Source: Diadema setosum
Lineage: Eukaryota > Echinodermata > Echinoidea > Diadematoida > Diadematidae
Reading direction: 5' to 3'
Assembly (NCBI GenBank): GCA_033980235.1
Contig: CM067059.1
Span: forward strand, 25,705,922 to 25,769,921
Length of the DNA: 64,000 nucleotides
The notes under the pieces were generated by a model. That model was not told where the DNA came from. It saw only the letters and a list, made by a program, of their open reading frames with translations, and did no database searches. Made by a program: the position numbers and the translations under genes. Shown here piece by piece: positions 1-12,814 of the stretch (its first letter is position 1; every line of letters starts with the position of its first letter).

Positions 1-505
1 ATGGTAACAATTTACTATTCAATTCAGAAATTGAACTTTTTCTCCACACCTGTATCTTGAAAATTACTCAATGCCTAAATGTATGAATGGGTCAAAGTCA
101 AGTTAAAGTCCTTAAATCCCTAGATACATGCTCTCCTATTCATCCAATTAAACCTAGGTCAAGGAAGGTGAACATTCAACACATTTGTGACAAACTTGTC
201 ATTCCAATATTTTGCCAATTTGTGAAAATGTAATCACACAGTGTCCACATGTACTATCTAGACCTATTGGGAAAATCATGCATTATGGCGGAGGCATACC
301 AGTCGCCAAAGCGACACTTCTAGTTTTTTTAACATTGTATTTAGTGTCAGTGTGGAGATATTTAATACTCACTTGTGACATACATTTATATGCAAATCCT
401 AGCAACATTATTATTTTTTTTTTCTTGATGATGGTTTCTTTCTTCAGCAGCTTTCAGCTGTTAACATTTTGTTTTTTTTTCCTTTCTGTCTTATTTCTTA
501 TGCAG
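1..505 (+). other. Intron upstream of the terminal exon
   Basis: AT-rich sequence with no convincing exon, ending in a long T-rich tract and CAG acceptor at 503-505. Read as the last intron of the gene whose final exon follows. No branch point was assigned. Confidence 0.5.
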
Positions 506-607
506 AACCAGATGCGCAAGGTGAACATCAGCGACTACATGTCCAAGAACTATGGCTCCTCCTTCTTCAGTCCGGTTGGCAGCTTTGGCGGAGACATGCT
601 CCTATAA
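506..607 (+). CDS. Last coding exon of an unidentified plus-strand gene
   Basis: This is a 33-codon terminal exon read in phase 0 from AACCAGATGCGC to a TAA at 605-607. A T-rich polypyrimidine tract and ATGCAG directly precede it, which is a good splice acceptor. Codons are strongly biased to C or G at third positions (CGC AAG GTG AAC ATC AGC GAC TAC), unlike the AT-rich surroundings, which supports real coding. The C-terminus contains KVNISDYMSKNYGSSFF and ends FGGDMLL. I do not recognise the family. The phase is inferred from coding appearance, since the upstream exon lies left of the window. The open frame extends upstream to 212, but that part is T-rich and reads as intron. Confidence 0.65.
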   Translation, partial: NQMRKVNISDYMSKNYGSSFFSPVGSFGGDMLL

Positions 608-1965
608 CCCACCCCGACGGAGATGATGTTATGTGGATCATACTTAGATACTTGTGTATCGCTGACATTGACTTCTGTGCAAATATCACGATTGTAGCTT
701 TTTGGGGTAACTTGGTAAAGTGTGATGAATCGTCCTGCATTTCCATTTGTCGGAATGACAATAGAAGTACCCTCTCCTCCACACGGTACAGTTCTCGGGG
801 TTAACAACTGGATATTGATATTGTTTGCGTACATTTATAGGACACTTCCTTGCAGGTACAATTTCACAGGAAAAGTACAGTATGCAAACATGCCACTTTT
901 GCTGGGTACCCTGCAATCTGAATGAAGGGGATGCAATGTTGTTAGTTCAGATAGTAGGTGAGGGTAACTTCAGCCTGGAAGCATTACGTCACACAACTTG
1001 TAGGAAGAGATGGCCATGAGCTGTGCAATTTATATCGCGTGCCAGTAGACTTTAACAGTGCGAATGACCGCTTCCCCGAGCATCCCTGGATGAGAGGCGT
1101 GGCAGTTGCCGTGGCAAAGGACAGGCTTGGAGGTGGACAGTGCAACAAGCTGCCTGCATGAGAGCAGCACGGAGAGAATCGACGTAGCATGTGCTGTCTC
1201 CTCCTGTTTTGTTTTGTTCGACATTTGATGCACCTACCGAAGTCATGGAATTAGCACATGTGAAAGCCCTATTCCAGGAGCTACATGAAGTGGGCCAGTG
1301 CACATAGACAGGCATTGAATAGGTTTCTGTGGCATTCCTTTGTCTCCCACTCCCGCTCCATCGAGACTGCTGTGATTTTGAGAAACTCAACTATTCAACC
1401 CGATCGAGAGGGGAAAAAAAAGAAAAAAATGGAAAAAAGAGGTCATCTCAATCATTTGTTCTCGTTCAGCAGCCATCATCTGTCATTCATTGCTTCACGA
1501 AACAAGGAGTTACAGCTGCAGCAGTCTTGTCTGGATGAGCAATGCACACATTTCCAAATATTCATTTAAATGTCTGCATGCATTTGTTTTGTTTGTTTTT
1601 TGTTTGTTTTTTTGCTGCAAAAAAGTACATTTTCTTTATGAGATATTGTATGAATCCATTATGCAATTTAACACATTTTATTTTCTTAGATATATGCTGT
1701 ATTGTGAATATGCAGAGCTGGCTTATATATCCACTATATTGCTGCAGCCCAAATTTCAAGTTGCTTTGAGCCATAGCTGAGCCATAGCAAAAGACAGGTC
1801 ATATTTCTGTTCATGTAGCCTACATGTCTGTCCAGGTCCCCATGAAGCAACTGTACGTGCTGGTTAAATTCCATTGCACCTCAAATTGCGTACCATGTTT
1901 TAGGGCAGTCGAAAGCCAATTCTCAATCTTCTTTGTAGTTCTTCCAAGCCCAGAATGGCCTCTGA

Positions 1966-1987
1966 AACCACCTACCCGTAGGTGGTT
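1966..1987. repeat. Perfect 10-bp stem hairpin
   Basis: AACCACCTAC and its exact reverse complement GTAGGTGGTT are separated by two bases. If the 3' UTR reading is right, the RNA would carry a very tight hairpin. No known element is recognised. Confidence 0.6.
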
Positions 1988-4900
1988 CAAAGAACATTCC
2001 TGAATAGATGGCCTCACATACCAATTTAGAACTGTTTGTACAGGAGCTTGAGACTGTTCTGGAATGGTTCAATGAGCTTTGTAGAAACTACCAGTAGACT
2101 TTGGCTTGATATTAATGGGGTGTATGAGTACTAGTTTGCCCAGTTACCTTTCACTCTTCGTGCTGCTTTATGGTGTATGTCACATACACTGTACATCATT
2201 TACAGTGTACACGATGGTTAAAGACAAGAACTATGAAGTGTAACTCAGAAAAATCCCCAGCAAAGAACAGCATACTTCCCATACATGTATCTGATGATGC
2301 TTGATACAACTTTGTTGGGATGCTCTCCAAGAGGGAGATTTATAGAATATCAGATGCTGAGAAGTACTTATTTGGAAAGAGACTTCATTTTCTTTTCAAA
2401 GTTGACTCAAACTGCTGCTTTTAAACCTACATTAATACCCTGTGGATACTTTTACTTTGAGAGAAGTAATGCAGTTGTTTACAGAGTGTGTAGCTTGGTC
2501 TTGTTCATTCCATGTTAACAGTATGTATATCATAAGCAGCATGCATACTTGTTGGTATGTGTTGTTCAGAGTCAGAGTTTATCTGGTTGGCCTCTCATGA
2601 AATTTTGAAAAAAAAAAGGCATCTTCAAAATGTACAACAGCGTGTCATATCAGGATGGCAAAAAGGTAGTTCATACATTTGTTGATCTCTCATCTTTGAA
2701 TACCAGAAATGTATCACAGTGAATGTTAGGTGACCTTTGACATCATGTGTCTACTCAGCAAGTAAATGGAACATGAATGATAAGCCTGTATGTAAACCAA
2801 GTTGCATGAATTCTGATTAATCATTCAGCTGTCTGTTGTGTAGACTTGAAATTAATTACCAGTTTGGTGCCAGTCATACTATTAAAAAAAAAGAACAACT
2901 TACATGGCATAAAGCAGACTTAAAATCACGTCTCTCAGATACAGCGATGTACAAAGTTTAAGGAAGAGATATGTACGGAAAAGATATATGAATGTATATA
3001 TCATTATGTTTTCTTATATAATACACTGATGCTAAGGATGGGAAAAAGATGGTTTACATGTATATACCTCAGGATTGTGAATAGAACAACAGTGCATATA
3101 TCTTGCAGTAAGACTGCAGGAAGAAATATAATATGCAGGTAGTCTGTTTGCTTGTACTTGTTCTATTTTCTATTTGAGTTTAATGATGAGTGGATGCCTC
3201 TCTCTTGGTGTAAATAATTTCAAGTACAGAGGCATTACTGAATATATTCCAGTGTTGTCATTTTTTTTCTCACTTTTTTCTTGTCTGCGACATGCATGTC
3301 ATGATACAATTTTGTATCCTAGTGTTTATGGAAGGCATACCAGCATTTTAATGTACGATTTCTGTGCACATTTTTTTTTTCTTTAATGATGACAGTGGTA
3401 TTGGAATGCTGTAGCTGTATGAAGCAATTCCCAGCATCCTTGCAGCTGTTAAAGAGGTGAATTTCATATCATGCATATCATTTGTGACATTTCATGAAGG
3501 GTGGGGTTCTCTGTCACTCAGCTGCTATGCGACAAGTCGGGACTGGGGGATTTTGAGTCCGTAAAACAAGCAAGAGGAAGAAATGGACTTCGGCATGGAT
3601 CATAGCGCACGCAGTGTGTTGATTTAGAACGTCGTAAATCTCCCCAAAGCTTACAAATAGTAGTGAGCCAAGCAATATCAAACAAGCGTACATATCATTA
3701 GATGGCAGACTTCTGTCACGTAGTCAGCCGTGCTGCATTCTGCTTTGCACATATCACGCCTGCTTTCCTCAATATTTGACAGAGGCAAAAACTGTCCTGT
3801 ATTATCCTGTCATGGAGGACAGCATTTTGCTTTATTTCATCAAGTCCCCAAAACCACATTTCTGTGATGTGGTACTGTATTTGTTCATTATAATGGCTTT
3901 TACTATTCATTGTTAGTTTTTCATAAAGGTAGTGTAAACTCAATTCCCTCTGATTCAAGTCCTTTTTTTCCATCTAGATGTAGTACTGGTATTTGTTTTG
4001 GGCGCAGAATTTGCAAAATCATCTTGCTTGCTGAATTTGTTACTGATTCCTAAATGAGCAGTATATTTTAGAGGATTAAAATTGCAGTTTCTCTCTCAAA
4101 TTGGCATATTTTTAATGTGTTTTATTTTCTAGATATTTAGTTAACCAGTTTCAGCTAACATTTATTCAAATAACTCAGAGTTGCTAAGTTATTGACAAGA
4201 TATGATTTCTGCTTAAAAATCACCCAATTACCTGATGTGCATTAAGATAGCAGTCCTTGCTAGCAAGCCTTTTTATTTCTTCCTTTGCTTTTCCATTCCA
4301 TTCCAGGTAGAGTTAACAGTCAAAATGATACCTTGCGAGTGATGTTGTCAGTCGGCAGCAGTATAATGGAATTACATGAGATACATTATTTTACTCCAGT
4401 CACGATACTGAATAAGAACTGCCCAACATGTAAAGAGCTAACCTGGTAATGTGTTGCCTTCTGAAAAGTGTGCTCCATATTTTGTTCCCTTTGATTATCA
4501 TTACCATTGTGTTTTTCATTTAGTGTTATTTGTTAGTGTCAAGTCTGGCACACTACACACCCACATGGTCAATTTATGCATAAATCCAGTTTGATTTATC
4601 AAATGCAGTGTACCATCAATTACCATGCCTATATGTGTTTTGCTGAAATCATCAATGGCTGATTCCATGGTACTGAGTGCATCTCTTAAAAAAAAAAAAA
4701 AATGATACCTTTGATATATTAGCATGTCTCTTTCATCATTTATCTGAAATCTCCATTGTTTTTATTTCTCTTTATTCTTTTTCATTATACTTGTGAATCA
4801 ATGCATACATTTTGGCATCTTTTTTTTCATCAATATTGAGTGTTCTCAATACGTCTCATTGTGCAAGTTTACTTTGCAATGCAAAAATGTTGTGTAGATA

Positions 4901-5131
4901 TTGATATAGATCTCTGAATATTCTAACAAAACTGTGACATTGTCAATTTGTGCATTGCTGTAACTGTTCATATCCCTGTTGTATGACTTCTGTGTACAAG
5001 CTTTTGGCCATTGAAGAGTATACGCAAACAAATTTATGTTTCATTATACACTCTTACTGACAATGCAGATAAGTCTTCCAGATAAGATTTGAATTACTTT
5101 GCTTTGTGTTTATTGGTGGGAAGTTGTTTCT

Positions 5132-5186
5132 CTTTCTTCTTCTTCTTCTTCTTATCCTCCTCCTTCTTCTCCTTCTTATTCTTTTA
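5132..5186. repeat. (CTT/CCT)n trinucleotide repeat
   Basis: Pyrimidine triplet run on the plus strand. The arginine-rich minus-strand frame over it is an artefact of the repeat. Confidence 0.8.
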
Positions 5187-5878
5187 TCCCCAGTTTTGTA
5201 ATAGTTGTCTTCTGCAATGTAAATTGAGTTAATGCATTTGTTGTAATATCCAGAAATGTTGACATTCTTGTAATCCATCAATTTTGAATTAAGTCATTAG
5301 AATTTACTTCCAAGTTGATTTCTTTCTTTACTTTATCTATAACAACCATACATGATAGATGCAATTAAGTGTTTGCATATGAAAGTACAGCAAAATATAT
5401 TGAATGTCTCATATAAATTCTTAATTATTTCTTAAATTTAGTTGCATATTATGTTGAATGTGGGAGTGGTAGTACAGTCTGACTGCAGTAACAATGTCCG
5501 CCCTGTCAGGACCAGCACACATGTGGATTATTGATTTGCTGGATAAGCGAGATATTTGCAAGCATGACATGTTTAAGCTACATGTAGTTGTGTTGGGGGA
5601 AAACATTGGACACTGTTTAATTCACTTATCACTACAATGATTTACATGATATTTGAATGTTTCACAATTTAAAAAAATATGGAAATACAATGGAATATTA
5701 GTGGAAATACACCATTCTCTTGGTCTTTGCTCCTTAGCAACAGTATTTGGGTACTTAAAAATATACATCACATCAGATTAGGGGTTGACAGTTTATGCCC
5801 TGAATTTTGTATTTCCTCATATTTGCAAGAGAATTGTCACTTTGCACTTTCAGTTGCTGTGCCAGTGCGTGTCCAGAT

Positions 5879-5884
5879 AATAAA
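5879..5884 (+). promoter_or_regulatory. Candidate polyadenylation signal AATAAA
   Basis: Canonical AATAAA, with a GT-rich region (GTAGTGAGTGTGTGCTGTG) some 50 bp downstream that fits a downstream element. It is the first full AATAAA I found with such context after the stop at 607. Confidence 0.35.
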
Positions 5885-6482
5885 ATATTGAAAGATCTGG
5901 AAAAGGTGACCCGTACTCTAGAATCTTTGTGAAAGTAGTGAGTGTGTGCTGTGCATATTTTCCACCACAAATGATTATTTTTCTGTGATTCACCACGTAG
6001 AGACTGGAGATAAATATTTTGGATGGATATGATGAATATTACAATCATAAGATGACTCAGAGTTGTATGCCATTATCCCACCAAAATCTAGTGAAAGTAA
6101 ATCAATGAATAGTTGGGGGATGCATAGTATAAATTACCCCCTTCCTGCTTACCTGTGTGCAAATTTGGAGGAAATTGGAAAAACAGAAACAAAAATAAAA
6201 CTATCATGTGCCTTGTGGTTGTCTGGTATTGTGGCAGATTTATGTTGTCAATGTAACAGAAGCAATACAACGAAAGTGGGAAATATATATAGTGTATTCA
6301 CGATGACCTACACCATTTATTACCTTTTGTCATCACTATACATTATGCCATGAGAGACTCTAAGCATCACATTTTACATAAAGAATATCAAGATTTGGTC
6401 TTCCCTTCAATCTGTCACTTTGAAAGACTTAAAAGACTGTCTTGCTTTTATGTGTCAACAGTGGCCTTTTTTTTTTTCATTT

Positions 6483-6763
6483 TCAACTACAATACTGATA
6501 TTGCAGCAATTGTTAAGAAATGTGGAATGTATGATTTATGAATGTATTTCTTTTGCATACTTTATATACAGTATAAATCGACATTCAAAAGTATGTAAAA
6601 ATTTACTATTTTTTGTTTTATAATTGTCAACTAACTTCAATACTGATATGTCAGCAATTGTTGAGAAATGTGAAATGTATGATATATGAATGTATTTCTT
6701 TTGCATATACTTACAGTATAGTTCAATAACATGTGACAATTTACTATTTTTCTGAATAAATTG
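6483..6763. repeat. Imperfect tandem duplication, about 150-bp unit
   Basis: Two adjacent copies share TACTGATAT, CAGCAATTGTT, GAAATGT, ATGAATGTATTTCTTTTGCAT and TTTACTATTTTT in the same order. Copy one runs about 6483-6620 and copy two about 6635-6760. The second copy ends at an AATAAA. Confidence 0.65.
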
Positions 6764-6960
6764 TGATGCTGCATTTGGGAAAAAATCAGTATGACAAACT
6801 GGAAGTACTGTTGTGTGCTTGTTTTTGTTTGTTTGTTTTTCTTTTATGGGGGTTGTCATAGAATATTAAGACAAATTAGGGTTATGGTACTAAATACAAG
6901 TTGTGAACAAACAACGAAAATCGAAACTTCAATCGCGATCCAAATTTCGATTTTTTTTTT

Positions 6961-7315
6961 CGACCGTCCATACACAGGGAAAAATCGCACTTCGCAGCAA
7001 GGAAAGAACGATCAGTGGCCAAATTGCGCATGCGGGAAACTTGCATGACCGAAGACTGACCCCGCAGTCCCAATAGAGTTTCGCACGCGCTACGAACGAT
7101 GGCATTAAAAATACCGATTTCCGAATCTCGATCGCGCTCACACACACGGCGCTTGGCAAAATAATCGCGATTATTCTAGTGCGAGTTGGATCGCGATAAG
7201 GATCGGGGTAATTAGTGAGAATTTTCTGTCCACACTGGAAAAAATTTCGAAATTTTGATCGCGATAAGAAAATCGATTTTTAAATCGCACTTTTTCCCTT
7301 GTGTGTGAACGGGCG
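6961..7315. mobile_element. CpG-rich MITE with inverted termini
   Basis: The left end CGACCGTCCATACACAGGGA and the right end (reverse complement CGCCCGTTCACACACAAGGG) are imperfect inverted repeats, both followed internally by AAAAATCGCA-like sequence. The body is rich in TCGCGAT words and CpG compared with its surroundings. No coding sequence is visible. Superfamily unassigned; target duplication not clear. Confidence 0.55.
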
Positions 7316-7540
7316 TATGACAGTGCTTATGTTGATGTTGATGATGATAATGACTGAAAGATACTAATCATATTTATATTAGGTCGCTTGCCTCTAATAT
7401 AATTATGATATAGCCCAGTTTTCAAGGTCCTCCTCCCACCAAATTTGGCCCTAAGCCAGCAATGCTATCTGACCAGGGTGCATTAGAAATATGCTTTATT
7501 TCATATGGAATTATTTGATTTGTGCAAACCTGTACCATGG

Positions 7541-7590
7541 TTGCTGTTGTTGTTGTTGTTTTTTTTTTTTTTTTGTGTGTGTGTGTGTGT
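7541..7590. repeat. Compound (TTG)n, T tract and (TG)n
   Basis: A GTT triplet run passes into about 16 T and then (TG)n. Simple repeat. Confidence 0.85.
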
Positions 7591-8074
7591 TTTTACAAGC
7601 TGGATGTTGAGTACCCCATAAAAAAGAAAATAGTTAAAACAACTACGACAAACCATGAAACGCCAATTGTGACGAAATTGGGTGTACATTGGCAAACACA
7701 GACAATCATGTCTGAGGATCTCTTTTTGGGCATGTCATGATTGTAGATCAGATGATTGCACTCGCTATCCGCAGCATGATTATTTGGAGTATATCTTTTG
7801 GCTGAGGTCATGTGACCGATTTCAAAGTCAAGTGTGCAAACGCGTGACAGGTTGGTGGCTGCATGAAGGAATGTGAATTACCAGTGGTTCCCCACCGGGT
7901 TCCCCACCTGATAAGAAAAAAAAAAAAAGAAAAGAAAAGGGATGTAATTGTAGTTGGAAAAGCAATGGGTCATTCTCTTAGACGTCGAGCACTTCTCAGC
8001 TGATAATGTTAATGATAATAAAACCTTGATATCAACAATTATATTGAGGACATTTCGAATTGTAAGATGAAAAA

Positions 8075-8118
8075 GAGTAGTAGTAGTATAGTAAGAGGAG
8101 TAAGAGTAGTGGCAGTAA

Positions 8119-8162
<44 letters not shown>

Positions 8163-8187
8163 ATAGTAATTGTTGTAGTAGTGTCTT
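8075..8187. repeat. (GTA)n trinucleotide repeat
   Basis: The core of uninterrupted AGT/GTA triplets is at about 8118-8161, with degenerate flanks. Overlapping poly-Val and poly-Tyr frames are artefacts. Confidence 0.9.
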
Positions 8188-8894
8188 CCCAGCCAATATT
8201 TTCCCACATGAGTGACTCGACTTGGTCAGATACATCATTATATGACTTTTTGAAGCTGAGTATTGACAGTGGGCGGTCTTTTACGTTTTACACACAGTTT
8301 TTTTGTTCCGAAGGTTCGGTATTCAGGAGGTTCGCAATTCCGAATAGAAAATAAAGTATGTTATTCCAAAGCTTCGTTCATCCGAAAATGAAATGATATT
8401 CGTAATCCTGAAAGGTTCATTAATATGCACCATCTTTTTTCCCTTTTGCATTTGTAATTTTCTTATCTTATGTTCGATTTTAATGAAACGTCTATAGTTT
8501 TTTGGTTTTTTTTTTTTGTTCGTGTACTATTCTAGGACAATCAACTTGATCATGATGTGAAATTATACTTTTGAGGAAGCCGCCGACAGATCAGAACTCT
8601 TTAGGCCAGGTAGATGAGTAAGCAAATACGAGACTCTGACCTCTTAGCTACCGATTTCTCGAGTGTATTTTGATGAGATAAATTGTTCTGATTTTTGTCA
8701 ATGATTGACTCGAACAAGATAATTACCGCTGGTGAATTGGCGATAATTTCGTTTGAATGTTGATTGCCATGCTGGTTTAAGTGTGAATAATCTGTACCTT
8801 ATAAACACAGAGTTTGTCATTAATATTTTGGTCTGCTTAGTGCTTATCACACAACCGACATCGTGTGTGTAAGAGCTCGGGTCTTAGAGGGAGT

Positions 8895-9033
8895 CTAGGG
8901 CAATTACCCCCTGGGCAATTAGCCCGGACCCTTCCCCTGGCCCTAATCCTAACCCTAAACCTAACCCTAACCCTAATCTTTACTCTAATGTTACCACTAA
9001 CCAGAATTTAGCCGGGGGGTATTGCCCTGATAC
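8895..9033. mobile_element. MITE carrying a telomere-like CCCTAA array, copy 1
   Basis: The ends TCTAGGGCAATTACCCCC and (reverse complement) TATCAGGGCAATACCCCC are inverted repeats. Between them lies a degenerate array of CCTAATCCTAACCCTAAACC type. The same plan recurs at 39905 and, with different terminal sequence, at 32364. No coding capacity. Confidence 0.6.
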
Positions 9034-10400
9034 GCTTAGAGGCGACCTTGATAATGACGTCACAATCATGCTGACCTGGATAAAAGAGGACGAGCGTATA
9101 AGCCTTGAGAGAGCTCGCGGCATATAGGTACAACAAAACAGGTCTATGCAGAAACATGGGGCTAAAAAAGCGATGAAGGAAAGGAAAAACTAAATATTAC
9201 AGGAATAGATGGAAAGGGTATAGATGGACAGGGAGAAAGATGAGGGAGAAGAAGGAATGAAAATAAAAAGAAGGCGGAGGAGGAGGAAGAAGAGGAGGAC
9301 GGGATAGAGAAAGAGAAATAAGAATTGGATTATATCGGGAGAAAGTGGCATATATAAAACAATCTAATTCAAGGACGAGATTTGCTGTATAGTGTCATTG
9401 CGGCGATCTTGATCATGACGTCGCATGATGTTATTGATTCGACTTTGAGCGATCTTGAGGTCACGTAGAACCATACTGTCCCGGATGTTTGGACAATGAA
9501 GTCTCATGAAATTCCGTTGATAGTTAGCTAGAAAAAGTTAAGAAATAAATAAATGAGAGAAAGAAAGAGAGAGAGAGAGAGCAGGAACAACAAGAAGAAG
9601 AACAGAAATAACAGGAGATTTAAGCATGAGAAGGAATAAGAGAAACAGGAAAAGAAGAAGAGGAGGATGAAGAGGAATAGGATGTCTCCCGCTTCCTTAC
9701 TTGCAAACAAACAAACAAGCAACAAACCAACAACTAAACGAAACTTTACAATATTTCGCAGTCTTAACATAACATTATCATTTTGAGCAAACCCAAAACT
9801 CTACAGATTGCCCAGCATTTATAACACCAATAACATTTTTCTTGGTGTCATAATCAGGAATAGGACCCAATATTACAGAAATCTACCCACGTCAAAGGTG
9901 TCGTGATTGGCGATTTGCATGGTTCCAGAAATGGGCAAGTTGTCGTGTAGGGAAAATTCGTTTTCAAAAACCGCGTCCTGATTAGCGGTGGCCACTGTAT
10001 TGCAACTGCGCTTTTGACGATACAATAATCTCTGCGATTTCAAGTGTACGGTGAGGAATTTGAATAGCATTATTTGCCAGAGAAATTGTAAACATGATAT
10101 TCTAGGGATATGAAGTAAATGCACACATAGCATACATGTCTCTCCTCACATCTCGGAGTGGTGACCTAAACTTGACCTGCAAGTCTTTTGTTCGGATTTG
10201 AACAGACACATCAGAAATGCAAATAAGATAACTGAAAAGACAATATACGTGGGAGAAGGTAGAAGAAAAGACTACGTTTGCCGTGGAAGATTTAACAGTA
10301 TCTAGCGGAATATAGTATGTACTACACCGACTGCTGATCTTTCTTCTCTTGTTCTTGTTGTTTCTTCGCTTGTTCGTATTCTTTTTGGTCCGACCCTTGG
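9034..10400. other. Gene-free purine-rich stretch
   Basis: Contains GAA/GGA-rich sequence around 9170-9330 and 9550-9680 with no exon-like structure. The leucine- and phenylalanine-rich minus frame at 9528-9770 is explained by this purine bias. Confidence 0.5.
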
Positions 10401-10417
10401 GATGAAGGTCCCCTCCT

Positions 10418-10439
10418 CCCCCCCCCCCCCCCCCCCCCC
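10418..10439. repeat. Poly-C tract (22 C)
   Basis: Uninterrupted C run on the plus strand. It is one of more than a dozen long G or C homopolymers in the window. Confidence 0.95.
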
Positions 10440-10456
10440 ACGCAAGTCACACACCC

Positions 10457-10812
10457 ATCGTAAAGAAAAGTAGCTGGTATCTGGGATCACTGCGTGCGTG
10501 CTCATTGCTTCCGTACTGGCCATCTTTAGAATGATGGGTGTGTTGGATATTTTTTTGTAGGTCCATGGATATACAGACAGAACTTGGAATAATATCGGGC
10601 CTCCCTGTAATTTTTCTGTGGGCCCTGACCGAGAAATGGAGTCATCGTAAAGAAAAGTAGCTGGTATCTGAGATCATTGCATGCCCATTGCTTTCGTACT
10701 GGTCATCTTCAGAATGATGGGTGTGTTGGATATACAGACAGAACTTAGAATACTTGCGGGCCTCCCTGTAATTTTTATGTGGACCCCTGACCGAGAAATG
10801 GAGTCATCACAT
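10457..10812. repeat. Tandem duplication, about 186-bp unit
   Basis: TCGTAAAGAAAAGTAGCTGG begins near 10458 and again near 10644. Both copies continue through ATGATGGGTGTGTTGGATAT, ACAGACAGAACTT, GGGCCTCCCTGTAATTTTT and GACCGAGAAATGGAGTCATC. Copy one has an extra insertion with a T run. No coding sequence. Confidence 0.85.
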
Positions 10813-11335
10813 GATATAACTGTCAGGTTTTGTTTGCTTGTTTGTATTTTTGCTTTATGTATCTAAGCCTCCCCCCCCCCCTTTTTTTTGCGCTTGATGT
10901 AGGTTTGAATATGACAGAAAATGATCTTCTTGTGTTGACCTCTTTTTGCGGACCCTGTCCTCCAAAAGAACAGATTCTGGAAGAAAATGTTCGCGAAGAG
11001 AAGATTTATTCTATTGACCAACTTAAAACACAGATATAGGTACAATCATCGAAACATCTCTAGACAAGCAAGGGCAACGCCAGGTGATATTCGCTCTTCT
11101 CATTGCAGATTTTTTTGGCCTTGTCCTTGTCGATATTGTTTGAGCACAAAGATAGTTATAAACGTTATGTACAGTATGGCATAATAGATAAGAGAGTAAA
11201 GATAAACAGAATCGGAATGCTGTGTCATCGATGACCAAGAGAGGCAATCAATACTTCTATACTGGTTCCAACGCAGGCATCACGATGATGATGATTGAAA
11301 TGATGATCCAGCGAGTGGCGACGATGGGGTCATCC

Positions 11336-11879
11336 CACGAACCGACACCCACGAGTCATACGAAGTTTTAATTAATGTGATTGTGAAGTTGGACCCGTCG
11401 GAAGACCAGCACGACCACGAAGGCCGAGCTGAGCAGGGCAATCCATCCGTTTATCTTCAGTTATATATATTCCAGTCAAAAGTATCATTGTTACTTTGTG
11501 ATTTGGCTGTGAATAATAAACAAACAAACAAACAGTCCTCGAGTTTGACATTTTAAAAAAGTCCATGAGTCATACATCCCACGAGTTATACAGCCCACGA
11601 GTCATACAGCCCATAAACTTCGACTCTAGGCAAATAGGGTCCATGAGTTCGACACTGATAGGTAAAAACGGCCCACTACAGCACTACAACACGGGCGGTT
11701 TCGTGGGCCTTGTTTGCCTAGTGCCGAACTCATGGGCCGTGTATGACTCGTGGGCTGCATAAATCGTGGGTTAAATAAATCGTGGGCTGTATGACTCGTG
11801 GGCTGCATAAATCGTGGGTTAAATAAATCGTGGGCTGTATGACTCCTGGGCTGTATGATCCTTAGGTGTCGGTCTCGTG
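11336..11879. mobile_element. Inverted-repeat element with internal 48-bp tandem repeat
   Basis: The left end CACGAACCGACACCCACGAG and the right end (reverse complement CACGAGACCGACACCTA) are inverted. Motifs such as CACGAGTCATACAGCCC in the left half recur inverted in the right half. The right half has a 48-bp unit starting GTATGACTCG at 11741, 11789 and 11837. No open frame of interest. Confidence 0.6.
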
Positions 11880-12814
11880 ACGTGCACCCGCGACGATTAC
11901 GTTGACGAGTGTGTGGACAAGAAGGGAGCCACTATACGATTCGTTTATGGGTCATTCACAGGAGGTGTCATAGTTTTCTGAGATATATATAGAGTCAGAC
12001 ATACATTTGATTATGTCAATGTTATTGATTTATGTGCTACATGGTGCAGTCCCTTTATCAGCTCACTCGGGAAATCATTACTTTTTGAAGGAAGTGAGCA
12101 GAGGAGGTATCACGCACTTCCTTGGTGAGACGATTCATGGATTTAGTTTCAAGGATCTAAAATGCCCCTGAGGTGGAGAAATGATTGTGTAGACAGAGAG
12201 CATTATTATTATCAATACATGTATGTCGAAAAAAATATATTCCATGGAAAAATTTAGATAGGAGCTAAACATCGTAAACCATAGCGATGTCGACAAAAAC
12301 TGTGCAAGCTCTATATATTTACCTCCTAAAGAAGAGAAGTTATAATCAAGCAGGTTATCACTAAAACGGGATAAATACCTGACTGTTATCTTTCGTTTGT
12401 ATTTCCCGTTATCTGTAATGCACACGATGTGACCTTCGAACCTTAGGCGAATTATCACATAAACAAGTCTCTGTCCTTGATGGGACAAACACTGTGGTGA
12501 CCGGCTTTCTGGGCAATCCGATTGTTTTCCTAGTCGCGGGATACATAAAAGATGGGCTTACCACCTAATCCAATCTGCTGTTTGTTTTGTTTTTGATTTG
12601 TTTTTGTCTGGAAAATTAAGCAGACAGATGAAAAAACAGACAAACACCTGTTTCCTACGCAAACAACCAACAATATAATTATATAAACATCGTGAGATGT
12701 CAGGAGTATATCCGAGTTGCAGACATTGGCCTCACGAAGTGCACCAGTTGTAGTTTGAAAGAAAATTCGTGATCACAAACAACGACAAGATGGATGATGT
12801 AGTTTGGGATGAGA

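Larger units (their letters stand above)
608..6760 (+). other. Putative long 3' UTR and downstream flank, no further exon seen
   Basis: No coding exon is visible after the stop at 607. The stretch is AT-rich with scattered short frames that look like chance. Candidate polyadenylation signals AATAAA occur at 5879-5884, followed by a GT-rich stretch near 5930-5960, and at 6755-6760. Either could end the transcript. The true 3' end cannot be decided from sequence alone. It contains the hairpin at 1966 and the tandem duplication at 6483. Confidence 0.35.
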
